Shown here: one piece after another, positions 9,821 to 19,139 of the stretch
Numbering within the stretch: position 1 is the stretch's first letter
Layout: each line of letters begins with the position of its first letter
DNA from: Ashinkailepas kermadecensis
Taxonomy: Eukaryota; Arthropoda; Thecostraca; Neolepadidae
NCBI GenBank assembly: GCA_034440615.1
Contig: JAOTOM010001580.1
Location: forward strand, 1-64,000
DNA length: 64,000 nucleotides
Direction of reading: 5' to 3'
Program-made: the position numbers and the translations under genes
Notes under the pieces: model-generated
The model's database searches: none
The model's input: only the letters and a program-made list of their open reading frames with translations
Told to the model about the DNA's origin: nothing

Positions 9821-10737
9821 ACGCGCACTGGAGGGGGGCGAAATCCGCCCACCCCTCCGGTTTTTTCGCAAATAACTGCAGATTTTACGGTTAGATATAC
9901 GCGATTTTCGGTATACCTGGTTAGACATGAACGGCGCGTCGTTTAAAGCAAGAAAAATGGAAATCGGCTGAACATTTTTCAAGTTAGGGGCCGCTAAAGT
10001 CAAAACAAATGTTATAGCGCCAGACCACAAAAATCGGCGCTGATGCGCTTCCAGTATACTGACAAAAGGGAAGTGTTCTAGGCAACACTAGCGACCTGTT
10101 TGATGCATATTGATATGCTGTATAGTTTCAAGGTCATGTTAGGTCACCAAGGTCAAGTCAGGTCAAGTTCATGACAGGTTAATGGAACCAAACTTGATCA
10201 ACTGGAATGTTGCCATAAATGCACCACTGGTTGGCATTTGTACTGTTTGTCATTGCGTTTCCATACTTTATTCATGTACTTCACTCCCTTCTTCACGAAG
10301 CCGATTGCTCCGAGCTGCCCGACGGAGCAGCCGGGCGGGCGGCCGGTTCCGGTAACTGGAACAGGTAACTGACCTGACAAAGTGGTGCTATATAGGTGAC
10401 CTGAGGTCAAATGTTGGGTCTAGCATCTGCATTCCATCATTTGTAATGTCCAAAACATCATTGATGCCCACTTTTGAGCATTTAAACACAATCACAGGGA
10501 TCCATAACGATGACAAGCTAAGCCACGCAAAACAGGAAAACTTTGCCAATCTGATCTCATTTTACCTTGAAGATATTGACCTAAGGTCACGAAAACTGCA
10601 CACAATAGAGTTCACTACCGTACCCATCCACCCTGTGAATTTCGTTCCTCCAGCTTTACTAGGAGCCGAGATCTTAGGGGGGGCGGAATCCGCTCCCCCC
10701 CCCCTCCAGTGCGCGTAATTCTCAGAGGCCCTCCAGG
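9821..10737 (+). mobile_element. Non-autonomous TIR element with AGGTCA half-sites, copy 1
   Basis: The left end ACGCGCACTGGAGGGGGGCG recurs inverted at the right (ACGCGCACTGGAGGGGG, about 10697-10717); about 20 further bases at the right (to CCTGG) are shared with copy 2. It lies in the 3' UTR of the minus-strand LINE, so it is younger than that LINE. No transposase-like frame is visible. Four AGGTCA direct repeats lie at 10131-10164, with TGACCTNAGGTCA everted repeats near 10397 and 10575. Confidence 0.75.
10131..10164 (+). promoter_or_regulatory. Cluster of four AGGTCA nuclear-receptor half-sites
   Basis: AGGTCA starts at 10131, 10141, 10150 and 10159: spacers of 4, 3 and 3 bp (DR4 and DR3 geometry). 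The first reads TTCAAGGTCA, the extended monomer site of NR5A/ERR-type receptors. The inverse cluster is kept in copy 2 at 37445-37486, interrupted by a SINE just beyond it. Confidence 0.6.
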
Positions 10738-11497
10738 GCGCGTGATAGTAGAGTTGGTCGGAGTCCGAAGATGATGCGGTTGAGAAGAGTCGCCAGTCCG
10801 GACGGTGCCAGATTGGGGTACGGGGTGTAGTGGGGGGTTTGGGGTTGGGACTTCGCCTTGGTTGAAACATTGCAAGAACGTTGAGTTTTGGGGTATATTT
10901 TTGTTTTTCTTTTGTTGTTCTTTAATACGCGTCATGTTTTTCGTTTTTTCTATTTTGTTCATTTTTTTGTAACATCTTTTTGTTTTCATTCCATCTTTTG
11001 TTTTGTTTTTTCCCCTTTTTTTCCTTTTTTCACAGTTGTTCTAGTATGCGTGTGATAGAGAGAAAGTGGAAGACATGTTCGTGTAGTGCTGGATGTTCGT
11101 CGTTGAGGAGAGTAGTGAGGTTTAGTGGGATGTTGTGTGTGGCGCAATAGTTGGTGATATGTTGTCTTTGGTGGTTGTATTTGGTGCAGTAAATGAGTAT
11201 GTGTTTGATTGTGAGTATTCGGTGACATGTTGTGCATTGTGGTCGCTGTTGTCGTAGGATGAGGTAGGAGTGTGTGAGTGCTGTGTGTCCTGTTCGTATG
11301 CGTGTTAGTGTACGTTCTTTTTGTCTGGTGTGTTGGTTGATGGAGTGCCATTGTTCGTGTTTGGGGTGTATTTCGTGGAGTTGTGTTATTGCTGTGTCCC
11401 AGGTTTGTTGTATGTGTTTGTTGAGGGCTTGGCGTATTGTCGGGTAGTAATCGGATTTTGAGTATGGGCATTGCGTGGTTTGTTGTAGTGTTGTGGC

Positions 11498-11546
11498 TAG
11501 GTTTGCTTCTAGCCACAACACACCTGCTTCTAGCCACAAACAGTGT
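11498..11546. repeat. Short tandem duplication breaking RNase H
   Basis: TGCTTCTAGCCACAA occurs at about 11506 and 11527, 21 bp apart. On the coding (minus) strand this lies right after GNEHADTV, and the frame is lost there. It looks like a replication-slippage duplication. Confidence 0.7.
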
Positions 11547-11830
11547 CTGCGTGTTCGTTACCGTGTATGTTTGTGTGGCTTGGGATCCACAGAAGTAGTG
11601 GGCGTTGTTGGATGTTTAGTTTGTTATGCATGTAGAGTATTTTGGGAATGAGTGGGTGTTTGAATTTGGTGTATGGTGTTATGCTTTGTAGTGCTGATTT
11701 TGCGTCTGTTGCTATGATATTGTGTTGCATTTGTGTGTTATAGATGGTGGAGTATGCCGAGAAAATTGCGTAGAGTTCTGCTGTGTATGTGGATGCTGTG
11801 TCGTGCAGACGGGCACGTAAGATGACTCGG

Positions 11831-11860
11831 GGCGGTGCTGTATTGGTATACAGCACCGCC
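11831..11860. repeat. 13-bp perfect hairpin in RNase H region of minus-strand LINE
   Basis: GGCGGTGCTGTAT and its exact complement surround a 4-nt loop (TGGT). It covers the codons about 10 residues after YTDGSKS, nearly the same place as the hairpin of the other LINE family at 6361-6388. Confidence 0.88.
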
Positions 11861-14725
11861 GCTGTGCCCGTCTGCTGTGTATGTGATTTGGAGCCGTCTG
11901 TGTAGATGATGTTGTGATTTGCATATTGTGATGTGAATTGTAGGAAGAGTTGTTGAATTTCTGCGTCTGTGTATGTGTGTTTCGGTTTGTCTATGAGGAA
12001 GTGTGTTGTGGGTGTTTGGTGTTTCCACCATGCTGTGGGTGGTGGGAGGGGTTGTGCTGTGGGGAGTGTGATTTGTAGTCTATTTGCGTGTTGGTGTATG
12101 CGAGTTCCTATCGTGGTTTTGAGTCGTGGTGCGTTCATGAGTACGTGTCTGCGTTTGGTGCGGATTTTGAGTGCTTCAGTGCATGGGTGGTGTTTGACAA
12201 GTTGTGTTTTGTAATGATATCTAAGTAGTGCTTCTGTGCGTCTGTGTTTGAGTTCTGGTATGTGGTTGTATATGTGCAGTGCGAGATAAGGTGTAGTGAT
12301 ATATGCTCCGGTAGCTATTTTGAGGCATTGGTGTTGTAGTGTGTCTAGTAGGTGGATGTTTGATTTAGCTGCATTTTCGAAGAGTGGGGATCCGTATTCC
12401 AAAATTGGCCGAATGAGTGATTTGTAGAGAGTTAGAAGTGTGTTTCGATCGGATCCCCAGTTTGTGCCAGAAAGTGCTCTGAGGATGTTTATTCGTTTTG
12501 ATGCGCGTTTGTGGATGTCTAAGATGTGTGGCCGAAAGGTAAGTCGTGGGTCTAATGTGATACCTAGGAATTTTGTTGTAGTTACAAATGGTATGGGTGT
12601 GTAGTCTATTTTTAGTGGTTGTAAGTTTGTGTATCGAGTGTTGCCAAATAGCATGCACTTCGATTTGTGTGGTGCTATGTGTAAGTTAAGTAAGGCTAGT
12701 TTGTTGTGTAGTTCTGTTAGTGCTCTTTGTAGTGTTCCTAATGCGTTGTTGGGTGTTTCGTGTGATGTCCATATTACTATGTCATCTGCGTATATTGCTA
12801 TTTTGGTCGGGAAGTTGTCAGTGATGAGTGAGTTTAGGCCTAGAATGAAGAGAAGGGGACTTAGAACGGAGCCTTGCATTAAGCCGGTCGTGGGGAATTT
12901 AATGTCTGACATGTGGGGCCCAATTTTGACTTGAAATGATCTGCTTAGTAAGTAGAAATGTAGGTAGTGTATTAGTCTTCCTTGTATGTCTAGGTTGTAT
13001 AGGTGTTGTAAGAGTGCTGTGATGTTGATAGTGTCATATGCTTGTTTGAGATCCAGGAAGACGGCGACGGTGGTACGTTTCTGTGCCGCCGCTTCCTGGA
13101 TGTGGGTGGTGTGGTAGGTGAGGTTGTCAAGACAGGAGCGGTTAGGGAGAAAGCCTGATTGTATAGGAGAGATTAGTTTTTGTGTTTGAATAATGTAGAG
13201 GAGGCGTTTTTTGACAAGGCGTTCAAAGAGTTTGTGGAGACAGCTGGTCAGTGCGATAGGGCGGTAGGAGTCGCATAGGGTTCGATCTGTGTTTTGTTTT
13301 GGGATAGGAATGAGCAGAGCGTGTAGCCAAGATTGTGGGTATGTATGTGTTGTCCATGCGGTGTTGTAGGTGTCCAGTAGTGTTTGTAGTGCTTGTGTTG
13401 GTAGGTGTTTGAAGAATGAATAGTGTATGTTGTCTGGTCCTACTCTTGTGTTTCCTGTTTGTGTGATTGCTATTTGTAATTCTGTGTAACCTAGTGTTGT
13501 AAAGGTGTGGCCGTGTGTGTCTGATTGGTGGTGGGGGGTGTCGTGCGAGTGTGGATGACCTAATGTGATAGTTGTGTGCGAAAATGTTTGCTATTCTTTG
13601 TGGATCTGTGGTGGTGACCTTGTTGTGTATGAGTGTGATGGCTTTGGCTTGTGGTCTTTGTCGATGTTGGAATGTTCCAAGAAGTGTCCAAATTTCGCCG
13701 AGAGGAGTGAATCTGTTAAATTGGTTGCATTCCAGGACGTTTTTTTGGCATTTTTAATGGTTCTTTTGCAGGCTGCTCTGAGTTGTTTGTATACTGTGAG
13801 TGTTTCTGGTGTGCGGTGTCTTTCGTGTCTGTGTCGTGCGTGGTTCCTCGCGCGGACCGCCCGGTGGCATTCGTCGCTCCACCAGGGTGCCGCGCGAGGT
13901 TTGTGTTGATGGCGTGGTTTTTTGTGGTATGTGTTGGTGTGCTGTGGTGATGAGGATGTCTGCAAATTGTTCTGGTGTGAGGTGTGGGTTGTGTGCTGTT
14001 TGTGCGGCTATAGATTCTGAAAAGGGTGTCCAGGATGCTTTTTTGAGGTTCTATCGGCCCGTGGGTGGATGTGGTGGGCCGATGGTCGAGATTTGGTTAA
14101 AGGTGATGGTTATGGGTGCGTGGTCACTGAATTGAGGATCGGGGTCGGATGTCCATGATAGGGTAAGGGCTATGCGTGAGGATGCCAGGGTTACGTCAGG
14201 GGTAGTGGGGAGGGTATGGTTAATTGGGACGAGGTAGGTTGGTGATCCGGTGTTGAGTACTGTGAGGTTTTGTTGTGTAGCCAGTGTGATGAGTGTGAGT
14301 GCTCTGTGATCGGGTCGTGTTGTGCGGGTGTCCCATAGTGGGTGGTGCGAGTTGAAGTCTCCTGTGACTATGACGGGTGTGTGAATTTGATCGAGTGCCT
14401 TGTTTAATTCCGAAAGGGTTTCTGTGGTTCGCGAGGGGGATCGTATATGTTGATGAGTGTGTAAGCTGTGTTGTGTAGGTGGATTTCCGTGAGTAATATG
14501 TCTGCTGTGGTGTGGAATTGTATCAGGCGGTGCGGTGTTGTATTCCTAATGTATGTGCATACTCCGCCTGATCTGTATGTGTGTGTGTTGTGTGTGTCTT
14601 GTCTGTGTAGCGTGTCGTGAGAGATGTTGAATTGGTATGGGTCATGAGGCTTGAAGTGTGTTTCCTGTATGCATAGTGCTGTGTGGTTTGTTTGTAGTGC
14701 GTAGTGTTTGAATTATGGCCAGTGT

Positions 14726-16054
14726 CTAATGATTCCATGCGTGTTCCATTGTAGTATTGTGTTCATTGTCTGTGAGTGTTGGCACGAGTGAGTGGTCTGT
14801 TGGGTGATTGTTTTTGGCAGTGTTTTTCGTGGGCCTATGAGGTTCTTGTGGTTGGGTGGGCGGTGGTATTGGTGTTGGGTTGAAGGGGATTGTGATGTCT
14901 GAGTCAGTTGTGGTGTGATCGGTGTCCGTTTGCTCTGATCCGGTGTCTGTGTGCGAGTGTTGTGCCAGTGATATGTTCGATGTGTGTGAGGTTGGGGATG
15001 TTGAGGATTCTGGTTGGTAGGGTGGTGGCGGTGGAGGGTGGCAGGGTGGAGTAAGTACATGTGAGCGGTTTGGGATAGGTGGTGGTGCTTGCAGTGGTCT
15101 GTAGGTAGTGGGGTGTCCTGGCGTCGCGGGGTGTTTCTTGTGTGTGTTGGTGTTGGTCGGTGTTGGTGTGTCTGTTCGTTGTGAGTTTGTGTTTGTGTTC
15201 TGCTTGCGTGGTGATCGTGTGGGGAGAGCCGGGTATTCTGTGTAAGAGAGTGGTGGTACTGATGTGTGGTTCCCCGGCTCTGTGCGGCGAGTTGGCCACG
15301 CGGCCTGCGGGCCGAAGACCACTGCCCTGGCTTCGGGCAGGGACATGCCCCCGAGATGGACTCGGCGGAGCACCTCGCGCTCCGCCCGCCACCGGGGGCA
15401 GCCCCCGTCCGACGCCGCGTGATCCCCCCCGCAGGCGGCGCAGTGGCGCTCGCCGCTTGTGCACTGGTCAGTGGGGTGTGGCTGGGCGCAGTTCCCGCAT
15501 GTGTGTGTGGTGCTGTGGCCCCCCCCCCCCCCCTCCCCCTTTGAGTGGCCATAGCGCTGACACTTGGCACAGCGTCGCGGGAGGGGTGCACGTGGACTGA
15601 CGTCGTACCTAATGTATCCTGCTTTAATGTGTTTTGGTGGTGTGCGTGTGTTAAATGTGAGTATGTGGAGTCCTGTGCTGCGTGTGTTCCTAGGGGCCGG
15701 CCGGTACACGGCGGTGACGCCCTGGTCGAGGAGCCTCTCGACCAGGACGTCCGCCGATATACCGGTCAGCTCTCTCGCCATAATGGTCCCTTGTGAAGTG
15801 TTAAGGTGTGTGGCAGGGGTGATGGTGACCGGGATGTTGAGGATGGCGTGCATGTAAGGTAGGAGGCGTGCGTCGATGTTGTTGTGTGCTTGTATGAGGA
15901 GCGCCCCTGACCTAAGTACCTTGGCGTGTAGGGGCGCTCCCGTGTAGGTGGCGAATTCCTCATCTACACGCCAGGGGTCGAGGGAGCCCATGGACTCCCC
16001 GTCTCCCCGGCGGCAGATGAAGAATTCGCCTGTGGGTGTGGTGTCGTTGGCCAT
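14726..16054 (-). CDS. ORF1 of minus-strand LINE, Gag-like
   Basis: The frame starts at MANDTTPTGEFFICRRGDGE (16054) and is open for about 443 codons. The N-terminal block (GEFFICRRGDG, FATYTGAPLHAKVLRSGALL) is the counterpart of the GESFVLVAR block in the other LINE. Knuckles are CAKCQRYGHSKG...C, CGNCAQPHPTDQC and CAACGGDHAASDGGC; the first is stretched by a glycine run encoded by a long C/G homopolymer at about 15517-15540, so its spacing is abnormal. The tail is rich in Thr, Pro and Asn. The open frame continues upstream to 16501, but this ATG starts the conserved part. The end overlaps the ORF2 start by about 40 nt. The longest undisrupted LINE ORF in the window. Confidence 0.85.
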   Translation of the reverse strand: MANDTTPTGEFFICRRGDGESMGSLDPWRVDEEFATYTGAPLHAKVLRSGALLIQAHNNIDARLLPYMHAILNIPVTITPATHLNTSQGTIMARELTGISADVLVERLLDQGVTAVYRPAPRNTRSTGLHILTFNTRTPPKHIKAGYIRYDVSPRAPLPRRCAKCQRYGHSKGEGGGGGHSTTHTCGNCAQPHPTDQCTSGERHCAACGGDHAASDGGCPRWRAEREVLRRVHLGGMSLPEARAVVFGPQAAWPTRRTEPGNHTSVPPLSYTEYPALPTRSPRKQNTNTNSQRTDTPTPTNTNTHKKHPATPGHPTTYRPLQAPPPIPNRSHVLTPPCHPPPPPPYQPESSTSPTSHTSNISLAQHSHTDTGSEQTDTDHTTTDSDITIPFNPTPIPPPTQPQEPHRPTKNTAKNNHPTDHSLVPTLTDNEHNTTMEHAWNH

Positions 16055-16770
16055 GGTTCTGTGGGTACGTGGGCTGTTGTATGTGTTTATGATGTATGTG
16101 GTGTTGGGGAAAGGTGCGTTGTGACAGGTGTGTGTGCAACAGTGAACAATACAATAGTTGGCGGAGGGTATAGAAGGGCGTGAAGAGAGCCCAACAGATT
16201 GTAACAGAGGGGCAGAATAGTCGAAGAGAACACAAAGAAATCGGAGAATGTGCGTGAAGAGAGCACGGTCAGACAGATCAGATAAAGATCGTGCAGAGGG
16301 CACTAGAGGGAAAGTCGGGGGTGGGGTGGAGGGAGCCCGGGACGGGAGGGAGTAGCGGCACCGCCGGACTGACCTTGGAGCAGAAGACGATAGCCGTAGA
16401 TACAGGTGTAGAGGTAGGCGGTAGATGTAGCTTGTAGAAGTAGCGGTGATGAAGCGTAGAGGTAGCCGAGGTGATGACGATGATGGCGCACTGCACTGCA
16501 CTGCACTGTAGAATCTTGGAGTTCAGGTAGGGTAGGGAGGAGTAGGTAGGTAGTAGTGGAAAGAGGGGGGGGGGATGAGAGGTGAGGTCGTTGTGCAGGG
16601 AGGTTGTGTAGAAAGGTCTTGTGGTCCGGTGTCGTGTAGTGTAGTGTTGGTGGCAGGTGGCTGGAGCTGGTGTGTTTGACTGCGTCTTCGCACCGATCTC
16701 GTGCGGTGCTGTAGGCGCTTCCAGGTCCGAACGTAACGTAGACGTGCGAGCGAATCAGCGAAGAGAGTAT

Positions 16771-16985
16771 GGCAACCTCAGCCAACTCACTGGCTGACAT
16801 CTCGTCAAAACCAGCCTACTTGGATCACCACCGCCGCCACCGCCGTCATCAACCGTCGGACCAGCGCTGCGGCCCGTCCTTCGCACTCGCTCCGGCCGTG
16901 CAGTGATCACCCCTGCGTGGTATGTTGTTCGCCACGTCACCTTTGCCGGCGCCGTGTCTGGGCGGGGGTACCTGTAGAGCGGGTA
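16771..16985. repeat. Satellite remnant and spacer between two LINEs
   Basis: GGCAACCTCAGCCAACTCAC with CTGGCTGAC is one unit of the 9-kb satellite, stranded on the far side of the minus-strand LINE. The rest to 16985 is GC-rich (CCGCCGCCACCGCCGTC) and unrecognised, up to the first base of LINE copy 2. Confidence 0.7.
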
Positions 16986-17916
16986 CTAAGAGTGATGGCC
17001 AAAGCAGTGCACCACGTTTACAGTCATGGCCCAAACGCTGCGCCACATTTGCCGTCATGGCCCAAACGCCGCTCCACATTCGCCCCGTCGGGGGTGACAC
17101 GCAACGCGTCATTACTCACCGCCCCCTCGCCGTAGCTTGCGGCGAGTTGACGCATGCGCAGGAGAAAACTAACACAGCTGTTGGGAAGTGTGACGCCGAC
17201 GCGGCCGCAATACTAATGCGTTTGTATGTGACACTATATAGTCTACCGCCTTTCCGCGATTCTCTCGGGAGAGGCTCGAAGCTGGAGGAGGCTTGAGAAG
17301 AACCTGACGATTCCGGTCGATCAGGTGATCGAGCACAGAAGTTGGCCGCCGACCCATTTCCATTCCATTTCCCGCCCGCCGCAATTGAATATTGCCACAA
17401 TATTCAATTGCGCGTGGCCTTGCCCATCCCAGCTCTCTCGTAGGTGTCCTTATTAGGGCATCTACGGGAAGCTCCGCCCCCGGACCACTAGCTGGTTGTC
17501 AGCCGGAATAGCCGGCCGACGCCACTAGTTGGTTGCTCGTCGGAATAGCCGACGCAGCTCCCCTCCCACGTCCCTTCGGCCCTGCGGCGCTTTCCGAGTG
17601 CCGTTGGGGAACCGACTTGTATCGGCGGCCGACTTTGCCTGTTTTTTTCCCATCCCACCCACTAGATTAGAGCCAGCAGAGGTACCTTTCTGGTTTCAAG
17701 GATCGTGCTAGCGGCCTGGCCGTGACTGCGCCCGCCTCTGTTGGCTACTCCCATCCCTCCAAGCACTGTGTCTGTCTACCCCTTTCGCACTACACTTCTC
17801 TTCACACTTTTCCTTGCAGCACCCCTTCAGGGTGCCTCTCTTGTCAGCACCCCCTTCAGGGCGCCCTTCCACACTCTCACCCCTCCCTCTTCCCCAGGGG
17901 TCCAACCCCGACCGGC

Positions 17917-19139
17917 ATGCCCGGGGACCCCACCCTCTCAGGAGGGTGGACGCCGGCCGCGCCCAGGAGCCCGGGCCCCCCCCGCCGCGAGATCCCCCAG
18001 AAGGAGAATCTTTCGTGCTGATAGCACGAACGGAGGGGGTCATGGGAGCGCACGTCGCCGTTTGCAGTGGCCAAAGAGCTGGACCGATGGACAGGAGGGG
18101 TAGTGGCGGCCCGCACCATTCGGTCGGGCGCCCTACTAGTACGGGTTCGCGATGCAACCCAGGCCAGGGCCCTGCTCCTCCTACGACACTTCCTGGACCA
18201 CCCTGTTGAGGTAGTTGTCGCCGACCGCCTCAACAACTCCTTCGTCACGGTGTTCGCCCCTGAGCTGGCACACCTGCCGGAGGAGGAGCTCCTCGAGGAG
18301 TTGTCTCCGCATGGCGTTTGTGAGGTCGTCCGCCTGGGGCGCCCTCAGCAACGACCCCGAGCCCCCTACTCAAAGTGGGGTATCGGTCCCTCGCCCCGCC
18401 GACTCACCTGTATGCAGGGGGTACCTACGGTACCCTGCCGCCCATGGAGCCCACCCCCAAGCGGTGCGGGTTCTGCCAGAGGTATGGCCACCACGGTGGG
18501 GTCTGCCGTGCCCGCAACCCGGTTTGTGGCCGTTGTGCCGAGGCACACACCACGGACATGTGCGAAGCCCAGGAGCCGAGATGCGCAGCCTGCGCGGGCC
18601 CTCACCCCGCCTACTACCCCCGCTGCCCAGTCTGGCTGGAGGCTAAGGACGACAGCAGCAACCCCGGCCCCCCCCCAGGTCCGCCCCCCCGGGGGGGCCC
18701 CCTCAGCCGGGACAACGGCCCCCCCCCCCCCCTGGCCGCCCCCGGCGGGGCGTCCGTCCGCCCGAAGACCCGTGCCCCCCAAAGAAACAACCCCAACCAA
18801 AACCACCCACCCCCCACCGGATTCACGCCCGCTTCCCCCGACCACGCCTTCCCCCCCGGGTGGTCGGCCGCCCCCCCGGTTCGGCCCCCCTCTCCCCCCC
18901 CCAAAAACAAACCCCCCCCCACCCCCCCCCACCCCCCCCCCCCCGCCCCACCCCCAACCCCGCCCTCCCCTCCAGCCCTCCCTCTCTCTCCACCCCACCC
19001 ACCCCATCTCAAAAGAAAATAATTCCCCCCCCAAAACAAAAACCCAGGGGCCGAAAAAAAAACAATTAAAATACAAAAAATTCCCTCACCGCCACACACA
19101 CGCCTGCGAGAGCGTGATCACCACACAACACAACACTAA
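17917..19139 (+). pseudogene. ORF1 of LINE copy 2, frameshifted and C-expanded
   Basis: The likely start is MPGDPTLSGG at 17917. The GESFVLIART block, the AKELDRWTGGV block and the knuckles CGFCQRYGHHGGVC, CGRCAEAHTTDMC and CAACAGPHPAYYPRC sit in three different frames, so several indels are present. The proline-rich tail (18655-19060) is a mass of C homopolymers, very unlike the mixed sequence of copy 1. It ends at TAA of TAATG (19137-19141). Confidence 0.78.
18655..19060. repeat. C-homopolymer-dense tract
   Basis: Dozens of runs of 5-15 C on the plus strand, broken by A-runs, replace the ordinary proline-rich coding sequence present in copy 1 (2880-3440). On the minus strand this is G-quadruplex-prone. 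It may be real slippage or a poor consensus in the assembly. Confidence 0.85.

Larger units (their letters stand above)
11030..14766 (-). pseudogene. ORF2 of minus-strand LINE: EN, RT, RNase H
   Basis: Starts MNTILQWNTHGIIRHWP and hits TAA at once (14713-14715), where the other LINE reads HWAEFKEYI. Further pieces: a pre-RT stretch PWWSDECHRAVRARNHARHR (13591-13965); GLMQGSVLSPLLF, AIYADDIVIW and TKFLGITLDPRLTF in 11530-12912; RNase H YTDGSKS, TAELYAIFSAY, ATDAKSALQ and GNEHADTV; and the C-terminal CTTCHRILTIKHILIYC knuckle in 11030-11539. The RNase H end is broken at about 11500-11546 by a short tandem duplication (TGTGGCTAGAAGCA twice) and frameshift. Most catalytic motifs survive; the protein does not. 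Confidence 0.88.
9577..16770 (-). mobile_element. Second LINE family, full-length copy with TSD
   Basis: On the minus strand it runs from about 16770 (5' end) to a (CA)9 tail at 9577-9594. GGCAACCTCA flanks it on both sides (9567-9576 and 16771-16780), a 10-bp target-site duplication inside the satellite. Contents: 5' UTR, ORF1, ORF2, and a 3' UTR that took in a TIR element (9821-10737). Net length without that insert is about 6.3 kb. Architecture equals LINE copies 1 and 2 (three knuckles, EN, RT, RNase H, terminal knuckle) but the proteins are only distantly similar. Confidence 0.9.
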
